DNA from: Pseudomonas sp. GOM7
GTDB lineage: Bacteria > Pseudomonadota > Gammaproteobacteria > Pseudomonadales > Pseudomonadaceae
DNA length: 64,000 nt
Assembly (NCBI RefSeq): GCF_026723825.1
Contig: NZ_CP113519.1
Coordinates: 4,898,001-4,962,000, forward strand
Direction: 5' to 3'
Shown: positions 57,590-64,000 of the stretch, in pieces
Numbering within the stretch: position 1 is the stretch's first letter
Layout of the letters: every line of letters starts with the position of its first letter
Notes under the pieces: generated by a model
What the model was told of the DNA's origin: nothing
The model's database searches: none
The model's input: the letters and a program-made list of their open reading frames with translations, nothing else
Translations under genes and position numbers: made by a program

Positions 57590-58748
57590 ACGCAGTCAGT
57601 CTGGTTTTTTGGGTGTCGATGCAGTGATCACCTTGATAGTGCTGTCGATCATGATTGCTCTGGCAACTGGCTGGGTAACCAGGCAGATGGATCAACAGGA
57701 CTACCGCATAGCCGCCGATCAGCAACGCACAGTGGCAGAAGCGTTCTCGAAATATCTGAAAGATCACTACAGCACGGTGCTGGCCAATGCAACAGCGACC
57801 GCGCCTGCGCAGATCACTGTGGCCATGCTGCGCAGCACCCAATACCTGCCCGACGGCTACAGTGACACGAACCTGTTCGGACAAACGATCATCGGCCTAG
57901 CCAGAAGACCGAACCCCAACCAGCTCGAGGCCATCGTCATCACAACCGACGGTCGTGCAATCCCTGAGATTGGGGTGCGGACGATAGCCGAGAACCTCGG
58001 TGGCCCAGGGGGATTCATCTCATCGTTGAATAGCAATGTCATTCAGGGCATTCGGGGAGGGTGGCAACTCGCGTTGAGTAATTACGGGATATCTCCCGGC
58101 CCAGGTCACACAGCTAGCGCCCTGTTCCTGATGGATGGAGAGCTGGCAAACGACTACCTCTACCGTAACGCCGTACCTGGCCGCCCCGAGCTCAACACGA
58201 TGAATACCGCCATCAATATGGGCGGTAACGACATCAACAATGCCGACCAGGTGAATACCCGAGCTGTCACGGCGTCAGAATCGGTAACGGCTGAAACAGT
58301 TGAGGCAAGTAGCTGGTTTCGATCGACAGGTGATACTGGCTGGTATAGCGAGAAGTGGGGTGGTGGCATCTATCAGTCGGATGCCGAATGGCTTCGGGTA
58401 TTCAATGACAAGGGACTACTCACCGGCGGGAGAATCCGTGGCGGCACGATTGAATCGCAAGGTCGAGTCGTTGTGGGGGAGTATCTGGATATCGAGAGTG
58501 TTGCTCAGGTGGATGGGGCTTGTGCAAAAACGGGTCTAGTATCGAAGAACTCACAGGGGGGGCTGTTGACCTGTCAAGGAGGGGTATGGCGGGCAAGTGG
58601 CGGAGCTTCACTAGGAGCCACATGGGCCATGACGAACACATATGGGCAGGGATGGAGACCCCTAGAATGTCCAGATGGTTATGTCATGACAGGACTCACA
58701 GCGCCAAACGAAGACTGGAAAAGTGTCCGGTGTCGCCAGCTCAAATAA
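57579..58748 (+). CDS. pilV: Type IVb minor pilin/tip adhesin PilV
   Basis: A 389-aa protein with a prepilin-like N-terminus (MISKRSQSGFLGVDAVITLIVLSIMIALATG), the conserved PilV body (INMGGNDINNADQVNTRAV) and a Cys-bearing C-terminus (GACAKTG, LLTCQGG, LECPDGY, VRCRQLK) that would contact recipient cells. No shufflon inverted repeats or alternative C-terminal segments follow, so this copy is fixed. AAGGAG lies 8 bp before the ATG at 57579. Confidence 0.88.
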   Translation: MISKRSQSGFLGVDAVITLIVLSIMIALATGWVTRQMDQQDYRIAADQQRTVAEAFSKYLKDHYSTVLANATATAPAQITVAMLRSTQYLPDGYSDTNLFGQTIIGLARRPNPNQLEAIVITTDGRAIPEIGVRTIAENLGGPGGFISSLNSNVIQGIRGGWQLALSNYGISPGPGHTASALFLMDGELANDYLYRNAVPGRPELNTMNTAINMGGNDINNADQVNTRAVTASESVTAETVEASSWFRSTGDTGWYSEKWGGGIYQSDAEWLRVFNDKGLLTGGRIRGGTIESQGRVVVGEYLDIESVAQVDGACAKTGLVSKNSQGGLLTCQGGVWRASGGASLGATWAMTNTYGQGWRPLECPDGYVMTGLTAPNEDWKSVRCRQLK

Positions 58749-58772
58749 TAAACAAAGCGAGAGTCTCCAGAA

Positions 58773-59204
58773 TTGAACTTTCAATGGATCGTCATCACCT
58801 TCCTAGTAATAGCGAGCGGTGTGCTCGTTAATGTTCTGCACGACGACGCCATAACGTCTGAACAGGCCAGCCTGGATGCGTTGAGCAGAGGCATGCTCGT
58901 GTATCGGTCAGCTGTTGCTGAGTATGCTCACAACAACCCTGGCTTCACTGGAGTTCCCTCTACCCTTTCACTGCCGGCCTGGTACAACCGCCCGGCAGGG
59001 GTTTCTGCGTATATCGAAAATGGTCAGGCCTTCACGTACTACAGTGATATGGCCCCAGGCCTACCTGCGGCTCTGTCGTCGCTCACAGAGTCTATAGCTG
59101 TAGGGGTGAACCGTGCCGGCATCCTCATTTCACCGAACGGTGGCACAACTGGAATAGCCGTGCCTGGCACGGTTCCGAACGGTGCTGTCGTGGCGGTCAA
59201 CTAG
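58773..59204 (+). CDS. pilM: Type IVb pilus protein PilM
   Basis: A 143-aa protein with one N-terminal membrane segment (WIVITFLVIASGVLVNVL) and a small periplasmic domain of the PilM type (VYRSAVAEYAHNNPGFTGV, LPAWYNRP). The only in-frame start near the signal is TTG 58773. Last gene of the pilus operon; a weak CCGC/GCGG hairpin lies just after the stop codon. Confidence 0.8.
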   Translation: MNFQWIVITFLVIASGVLVNVLHDDAITSEQASLDALSRGMLVYRSAVAEYAHNNPGFTGVPSTLSLPAWYNRPAGVSAYIENGQAFTYYSDMAPGLPAALSSLTESIAVGVNRAGILISPNGGTTGIAVPGTVPNGAVVAVN

Positions 59205-59332
59205 CCGCACTGAAAGCGGTTTCTCAGCCTCCCGAATAATTCCCCCTCCGCGCATTTTTGAATTCGCATTGAGACCGACATGCATCTCCAGCAGCCTATC
59301 GCGCATCACCGAAGGCACGGCAAGAGGTCACC

Positions 59333-60019
59333 ATGTCGAAGAAACGGATCAGTACAGCGACGGCGCTGCTGGTTGCACTACAGCTAGGGCAGCTCGGTTG
59401 GCTGGGCTGGTTTCAATACGACAAATCAGCAGCGACCTCAAGGCAGCAAGAACAGCTCACGCAAACGTCTGCAGAACTTGATGGCTTGCGAGCCGCCAAT
59501 ACAGAGCTCGCTGAGGCAGTCAGCAGCCTGAAGGGCACTACAAATGCGCAACTAAGCTCTCTGGACACCAAGGTCGCAGAGCTGAAGCAGCTCGCTGATT
59601 CCCTGGGCGCGTCCCAAGTTGACACCTTGGAGCTACGGGTCGTTCTCGCTGCGAAGGTAGAGCAGCTCGTCGAAGACGTTACAGCGCTAAAGCGCATTCC
59701 TGCTTCGCTTCCTCAGCCAGCGGCCCCCGCCATTCCGACACCAGTTAAATCGCCACCCAAGAAGCGACCGGCTCCTGCCGCCCGCATCGCGAAGGCGAAG
59801 CCAAAACTGGCATCACCTCCTCCGTTTGTGTTGCTCGGCATCGAGACCAGGGCAGGGGAACCATTCGCGTCCATCGCCCGTGACGGAGCCGCCAGCCTGG
59901 GAGATGTTCAGTTGTTGAGGCCCGGTGAGGCGTATCAAAGCTGGAAGCTGATCCGAGTAGAGGATCGTGCTGCTGTCTTCTCCGCCGGCGGGGAAGAGCG
60001 AGTGGTGAGCATCAGATAA
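59333..60019 (+). CDS. ICE hypothetical periplasmic protein with coiled coil
   Basis: A 228-aa protein: N-terminal hydrophobic segment (about 9-26), a coiled coil (about 37-120), a Pro/Lys/Ala-rich linker (about 122-162) and a compact C-terminal domain (FVLLGIETRAGEPFASIARDG, DVQLLRPGEAYQSWKLIRVED) resembling PilP-type beta domains. Position between pilM and TIGR03759 is conserved in such ICEs. Possible link between pilus and transfer apparatus; family not recognised. Confidence 0.65.
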   Translation: MSKKRISTATALLVALQLGQLGWLGWFQYDKSAATSRQQEQLTQTSAELDGLRAANTELAEAVSSLKGTTNAQLSSLDTKVAELKQLADSLGASQVDTLELRVVLAAKVEQLVEDVTALKRIPASLPQPAAPAIPTPVKSPPKKRPAPAARIAKAKPKLASPPPFVLLGIETRAGEPFASIARDGAASLGDVQLLRPGEAYQSWKLIRVEDRAAVFSAGGEERVVSIR

Positions 60020-60040
60020 ATCGGGGCAAGGAATCTGAAC

Positions 60041-60745
60041 ATGCAATTGAAATACATCGCACTGGCTGCCGCTCTGTTGCTGTCCAATACAGCGATCGCC
60101 GATGAAACCAGTACGACGCGTAAAACCACCACCCAGGAAGCTTCTGCTGCGAAGGCCTGGCGTCTAAACGCTTCGGATTGGCAGCGATACCAGGATCTCC
60201 AGGCTGGCCCGCGAGGTACATGGTCTCCAGGCCTTGATCCCATCACTACCCTGGGCCTCAGTGCTGAAACCGATGCTGAGCGCCGACGCTTTGCCGAAAT
60301 GCTTGTCGAGGCTGAGAAACTGCGTATCGAGCAGGAGCTTGCATTTCAGAAGGAATATGACGCCGCCTGGAAGCGCCTATACCCTGACCTGATACCGGTC
60401 ATGCGGAGTGGATCCAGCGTCCCTGGCACCGATGCGGCCTCCCCCGCCCAGGCGTCACGCCTGCTGGTATTCGTTTCACAGAAATGTGAAACCTGCGCGG
60501 CTTTGGTTAAGCGCTTGGTCACGAGCGGCGCAGCATTCGATCTGTTTCTCGTAGGAACTGACAATGATGACCAGGTGATCCGTGCTTGGGCCAAATCCGT
60601 GGGTATCCCACCTGATCGGGTGCGTACCCGCCAGATAACGCTGAATCACGACAATGGCCAATGGTTCGACCTCGGTGGTCTAACCGGCACTCTTCCCGCT
60701 GCGTTCAAGCGAGCTGGTGATCAATGGCTACCTGTCGAGCTTTGA
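60041..60745 (+). CDS. TIGR03759-family integrating conjugative element protein
   Basis: A 234-aa secreted protein (signal YIALAAALLLSNTAIA) with WRLNASDWQRYQDLQAGPRGTWSPGLDPITTLG, the hallmark of TIGR03759. The second half has a thioredoxin-like look: LVFVSQKCETCAALVKRL with a CETC pair. Function in transfer unknown. It overlaps the transglycosylase gene by 22 bp. Confidence 0.88.
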   Translation: MQLKYIALAAALLLSNTAIADETSTTRKTTTQEASAAKAWRLNASDWQRYQDLQAGPRGTWSPGLDPITTLGLSAETDAERRRFAEMLVEAEKLRIEQELAFQKEYDAAWKRLYPDLIPVMRSGSSVPGTDAASPAQASRLLVFVSQKCETCAALVKRLVTSGAAFDLFLVGTDNDDQVIRAWAKSVGIPPDRVRTRQITLNHDNGQWFDLGGLTGTLPAAFKRAGDQWLPVEL

Positions 60746-61290
60746 TTGCAGCGGCAATCTGCGCTGTGGGTGATGTGGAGGCACAGGACTGGCCTGAGAT
60801 ACCGCCGCCGGCGTACCAGGTCGCAGCGCACGCGGGAGGCACTCCATCCGAGCTGCTCTATGCCGTGGCCAAGACCGAGAGCAACACGAAGCTGCGTATT
60901 GGGTATTTCCCGTGGCCATGGACGTTGAACATCAAGGGTAAGTCCTTTTACTTCGCAACTCGCCATGAGGCATGCAGCGCTGCCCTGGAGGGTATACGCG
61001 AGCATGGCGAGTTCGGTGTCGATATCGGCTTGACCCAGCAGAATTGGGGCTATGTCGGAAAGTTCTGGTTCGCCCATCCCTGTGACGCCCTCGATCCGTA
61101 CGCGAATCTACAGGCCGCGTCCAAGCAGCTTCGACGTTACTTCGACTCGTCCGGCGACTGGGTAACTGCAGCGGGGCAGTATCACCGCCCTGCCGGAGGA
61201 CAGCCCGCAAAGCGCTATCGAGCTGCAGTGAGATCACGCCTACGCCAGATCTGCGCTCAGCTCTGCACCTTCCCAATTTCAAACCATTGA
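60724..61290 (+). CDS. Lytic transglycosylase (SLT domain) of the transfer system
   Basis: A 188-aa periplasmic muramidase that opens the peptidoglycan for the transfer machine. Signal-like N-terminus ALIAAAICAVGDVEAQ; catalytic Glu in LYAVAKTESNTKLRIG; then FGVDIGLTQQNW and AAGQYHRPAGG. Overlaps the previous gene by 22 bp, so translation is coupled. Confidence 0.88.
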   Translation: MATCRALIAAAICAVGDVEAQDWPEIPPPAYQVAAHAGGTPSELLYAVAKTESNTKLRIGYFPWPWTLNIKGKSFYFATRHEACSAALEGIREHGEFGVDIGLTQQNWGYVGKFWFAHPCDALDPYANLQAASKQLRRYFDSSGDWVTAAGQYHRPAGGQPAKRYRAAVRSRLRQICAQLCTFPISNH

Positions 61291-61300
61291 GGGCGCGCTG

Positions 61301-61810
61301 ATGCGATCTCTAGTTCTCTCTCTGCCAATGCTTATGGTCTCCGGCGTATGCACAGCGATGACCGTCGTGGCAGATTTCGGTGGCATCCCTGCAGCCCCCT
61401 TCTACGCGGGGATATCTGCGGAACCAGCAGATAGTCACAGCGCAAGTCAAATGCAGCCCCATCCTCCAGTCGGCCCAGCAGGAATTGAGGACATGCTGCC
61501 TGTTCCGAGCCAGCTCACACCTGGTGAGGTCGAGCGTAAAGCCGTGCAGCTCCCCATGTTGCCAGCCCCTCTTTTCATCGTCGGTGACGACAACCGATCT
61601 CTCGCATGGATCCAGCGCAATCAAGCAGCCCTTCATCAACTGCAGGCTGTGGGTTGGGCGGTCAATGTTCGTGACAAGGCGGCTCTCGGTCGTATCCGGG
61701 CAGCCGCTCCAGGTCTTGGCGTCATACCCATGCACATTGACGACTTCGCTGCCCGGGTTGGCCTGAAACACTACCCTGCCCTGATCACGCGTACTGCCGT
61801 GGAGCAATGA
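61301..61810 (+). CDS. TIGR03765-family integrating conjugative element protein
   Basis: A 169-aa periplasmic protein (PFL_4695 type): signal SLVLSLPMLMVSGVCTAMT, then LPMLPAPLFIVGDDNRSLAWIQRNQAALHQL and GLGVIPMHIDDFA. Always found just upstream of TraD in this ICE class. Function unknown. Confidence 0.87.
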   Translation: MRSLVLSLPMLMVSGVCTAMTVVADFGGIPAAPFYAGISAEPADSHSASQMQPHPPVGPAGIEDMLPVPSQLTPGEVERKAVQLPMLPAPLFIVGDDNRSLAWIQRNQAALHQLQAVGWAVNVRDKAALGRIRAAAPGLGVIPMHIDDFAARVGLKHYPALITRTAVEQ

Positions 61811-61812
61811 TC

Positions 61813-63963
61813 ATGTCACGTCAGCATGTGATTGAAGCGCTGCTTCGCCCAGCGGTGGAGCTCTACACGACAGCAATATGCCTTCTGTGTGCAGTGCTAT
61901 GCCTATGGGCACCATGGTCGGTGGCGCTCAAACCGACAGTCGGCGCTGGAATGGCCGCAGCATTTTTACTGTTGGCATTCCATCGGGCGATGGATGCCTG
62001 GCAGGTGCTCATGTACCAGCGAAACATCAGGAGACTTCCCAAGTACGAAATGGCCAGTGCCAACGTGCCTGTAAGCTCCTCCCACCTGTTCCTCGGCAGG
62101 GGGTTCCAATGGACGCAGAAGCACACGCAGCGCCTCTACAGCACGTTGAAACCGGAAGTCGCGAAGTATGTGACCCCGAGCAAGCTCTACCGATCCGCCC
62201 GCCGGCTTGAGAAGCGCCTTGACCGTGAAGGCCAGAAGCTTTTGCCACATCCGCTGGCAAGAGCCGTCAGGCGCGGGCTCCAGTGGGACAGTGCTTTCAA
62301 CCCGGTTCGGCCACTTCCGCCGGTCGGTGGTTCACCGATCCTTCATGGCATTGAGCCTGACGAAGAGGACGTACTACTACCGCTCGGTGAGCGGGTGGGT
62401 CACACCCTCGTCCAGGGCACGACTCGGGTGGGTAAAACCCGCCTGGCCGAGCTGCTCGTCACGCAAGACATCAGGAGGGTCAAAATCGTCCAGGGCAGGA
62501 AGGAACATGAAGTGGTCATTGTCTTCGACCCGAAGGGGGATGCTGACCTGCTGCGACGGATGTATGCAGAGGCCAAGCGTGCGGGCCGACTCGACAGCTT
62601 CTACATGTTCCACCTTGGCTGGCCGGAAATCTCGGCTCGCTATAACGCCGTAGGTCGGTTCGGTCGAATCTCCGAAGTCGCCTCGCGTATTTCTGGGCAA
62701 CTGGCCAGTGAGGGTAACTCGGCAGCATTCAAGGAGTTCGCTTGGAGATTCGTGAACATCGTGGCGCGTGCCAGAAACGCTCTCGGCCAACGGCCTGACT
62801 ACCTGATGATTCAGCGGGACGTGGTCAACATCGATGCGCTGTTCATCGAGTACGCCCAGTTCATGCTGCCTCAGAAAGATCCAAAAGCCTGGGAACTGAT
62901 CGTGGCCATCGAGAACGGCCTGAACGACAAGAACATCCCGCGCAACATGCACGGTCGAGACAAGCGTGTGGTGGCCATCGAGCAGTATCTCGCCATGCGC
63001 AAGATCCACGACCCCGTGATGGATGGCCTGCGCAGTGCTGTGAGGTATGACCGCACCTACTTCGACAAGATCGTTGCGTCACTCCTACCGCTCCTGGAGA
63101 AACTCACCACCGGCAAGATTGCCCAGTTGCTTGCTCCAAACTACACCGACCTCGAGGATCCACGCCCCATCTTCGACTGGCAGCAGATCATCCGTAAGCG
63201 CGGCATCGTCTATATCGGCTTGGATGCTCTCTCTGACCCAGAGATTGCATCTGCCGTCGGCAACAGCATGTTCGCTGATCTGGTATCGGTCGCAGGCCAC
63301 ATCTACAAGCACGGGATTGATGACGGGCTGCCGGGGGAAGGCGCGAGCAAGGTGGCGATCAACCTGCATTGCGACGAATTCAACGAGTTGATGGGCGAAG
63401 AGTTCATCCCGTTGATCAACAAGGGGGGAGGTGCCGGCATGCAGGTAACGGCCTACACCCAGACCATGAGCGACATCGAGGCCCGCATCGGGAGTCGAGC
63501 GAAAGCCGGCCAGGTCGTGGGTAACTTCAACAACCTCATCATGCTGCGTGTTCGTGAAACAGCCACTGCAGAGCTACTGACAAACCAGTTGCCCAAGGTC
63601 GACGTATACACCACGACGCTCGTGTCGGGAGCGACCGACTCATCTGACCCCACAAGCGATACCGACTTCACCTCAGCGACACAGGATCGGGTAAGCACTT
63701 CAAGCGTTCCGATGATAGAACCCGCCAGTGTTGTTCGGCTCCCTAAAGGTCAGGCGTTTGCGCTGCTCGAGGGCGGGCAGCTCTGGAAAATCCGGATGCC
63801 ACTCCCTGCCTCGAATGACGATGACCTGATGCCAGAGAACCTCGAAGCGTTAGCGGGCTACATGCGCAAGAACTATCGAACCAGCGGCCAATGGTGGTCT
63901 GGTACAGCGGCTCCAGACTACAACGAGGAGTCGCTGCTCAATGATTTAGAGGAGGCATCCTGA
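61813..63963 (+). CDS. traD: Type IV coupling protein TraD
   Basis: A 716-aa conjugative coupling ATPase that brings the relaxase-DNA complex to the secretion channel. Two N-terminal membrane segments (about 19-38 and 45-60), Walker A GTTRVGKTRLAELL, VFDPKGDADLL, and Walker B LHCDEFNELMGEEF. The start chosen is ATG 61813, which has GGAG 8 bp upstream, not the ATG at 61807. Complete within the window. Confidence 0.92.
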   Translation: MSRQHVIEALLRPAVELYTTAICLLCAVLCLWAPWSVALKPTVGAGMAAAFLLLAFHRAMDAWQVLMYQRNIRRLPKYEMASANVPVSSSHLFLGRGFQWTQKHTQRLYSTLKPEVAKYVTPSKLYRSARRLEKRLDREGQKLLPHPLARAVRRGLQWDSAFNPVRPLPPVGGSPILHGIEPDEEDVLLPLGERVGHTLVQGTTRVGKTRLAELLVTQDIRRVKIVQGRKEHEVVIVFDPKGDADLLRRMYAEAKRAGRLDSFYMFHLGWPEISARYNAVGRFGRISEVASRISGQLASEGNSAAFKEFAWRFVNIVARARNALGQRPDYLMIQRDVVNIDALFIEYAQFMLPQKDPKAWELIVAIENGLNDKNIPRNMHGRDKRVVAIEQYLAMRKIHDPVMDGLRSAVRYDRTYFDKIVASLLPLLEKLTTGKIAQLLAPNYTDLEDPRPIFDWQQIIRKRGIVYIGLDALSDPEIASAVGNSMFADLVSVAGHIYKHGIDDGLPGEGASKVAINLHCDEFNELMGEEFIPLINKGGGAGMQVTAYTQTMSDIEARIGSRAKAGQVVGNFNNLIMLRVRETATAELLTNQLPKVDVYTTTLVSGATDSSDPTSDTDFTSATQDRVSTSSVPMIEPASVVRLPKGQAFALLEGGQLWKIRMPLPASNDDDLMPENLEALAGYMRKNYRTSGQWWSGTAAPDYNEESLLNDLEEAS

Positions 63964-64000
63964 TGCCAATCCGGGAGGCGGCAAACAACGGGCACTCGCT
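63963..64000 (+). CDS. Start of the next transfer gene (cut by window edge)
   Basis: ATG at 63963 overlaps the traD stop codon, and 12 codons follow (MPIREAANNGHS). In this ICE class a TIGR03747-type membrane protein follows traD, but too little is visible to identify it. Confidence 0.5.
   Translation, partial: MPIREAANNGHS

Larger units (their letters stand above)
24443..64000 (+). mobile_element. PFGI-1/pKLC102/PAPI-1-type integrative and conjugative element (right end not reached)
   Basis: From the broken tRNA-Thr to the window edge, genes follow the order of this ICE family: ParA at the attachment end, DnaB, ParB, DUF2857, STY4528, TIGR03761, DUF3158, SSB, topoisomerase, DUF3577, a type IVb pilus operon, TIGR03759, transglycosylase, TIGR03765 and TraD. 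Nearly all genes lie on + with 1-20 bp overlaps. No transposase or antibiotic-resistance gene is seen. Integrase, relaxase and the main type IV secretion genes should lie beyond 64000. Confidence 0.92.

Noticed and set aside
57579..59204. Shufflon at the 3' end of pilV
   Set aside because: No inverted 19-bp type repeats, alternative C-terminal segments or recombinase gene follow pilV; pilM comes directly after.

Overview
The window is bacterial chromosome from a Pseudomonas, cut by one end of a large integrative and conjugative element (ICE). The species assignment is inferred: gene content and order in the first 23 kb (trmL, secB-grxC-rhodanese, gpmI, envC, ctpA, hisF-hisA-hisH-hisB, asmA-mutY-yggX, tRNA-Phe, amino-acid ABC transporter) match the conserved Pseudomonas block that lies around hisBHAF in P. 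aeruginosa. The core DNA is GC-rich and carries typical Pseudomonas intergenic inverted repeats.

Region 1 (1-22892) is ordinary core genome: tRNA modification, protein export, redox, glycolysis, cell-wall hydrolase activation, periplasmic proteolysis, histidine synthesis, an OFA-type MFS carrier, base-excision repair and a complete polar amino-acid ABC importer. Long gaps hold repeats and strong hairpin terminators.

Region 2 (22893-24442) is a junction. It has a structured RNA-like leader with a terminator ahead of a DUF3800 gene, then a promoter and the first 39 nt of tRNA-Thr(UGU), which stops just past the anticodon. This broken tRNA is read as the ICE attachment end.

Region 3 (24443-64000, running off the right edge) is a PFGI-1/pKLC102/PAPI-1-type ICE, nearly all on the + strand with ATGA-type overlaps. 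It starts with a maintenance and replication block (ParA, DUF2786, DnaB, YejK-like NdpA, Arc-like repressor, ParB, DUF2857, STY4528 and a short paralogue). An array of 37-bp repeats, each with a perfect palindrome, comes next, then an AAA ATPase, TIGR03761, DUF3158, SSB, an Rmf/CrpP-like small protein, a type IA topoisomerase and a HerA-like ATPase. After these are four single-gene cassettes (45991-48480), then a type IVb pilus operon (pilL-N-O-P-Q-R-S-T-V-M) and the start of the DNA-transfer genes (TIGR03759, lytic transglycosylase, TIGR03765, TraD). The relaxase, the rest of the type IV secretion system and the integrase are not in the window.

The most unusual signal is in the four cassettes. 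Each gene has a leader with a hairpin whose loop can pair with a downstream strand (pseudoknot). The loop sequences differ but the pairing is kept, and that downstream strand can instead pair with the ribosome-binding region. Two leaders also share a multi-helix element, and two cassettes end in almost identical terminators. This looks like a repeated cis-acting RNA switch. Two more unusual structures are the 37-bp palindromic repeat array (centromere or origin candidate) and an iteron-like repeat set with a 20-nt dyad inside the STY4528 replication gene.
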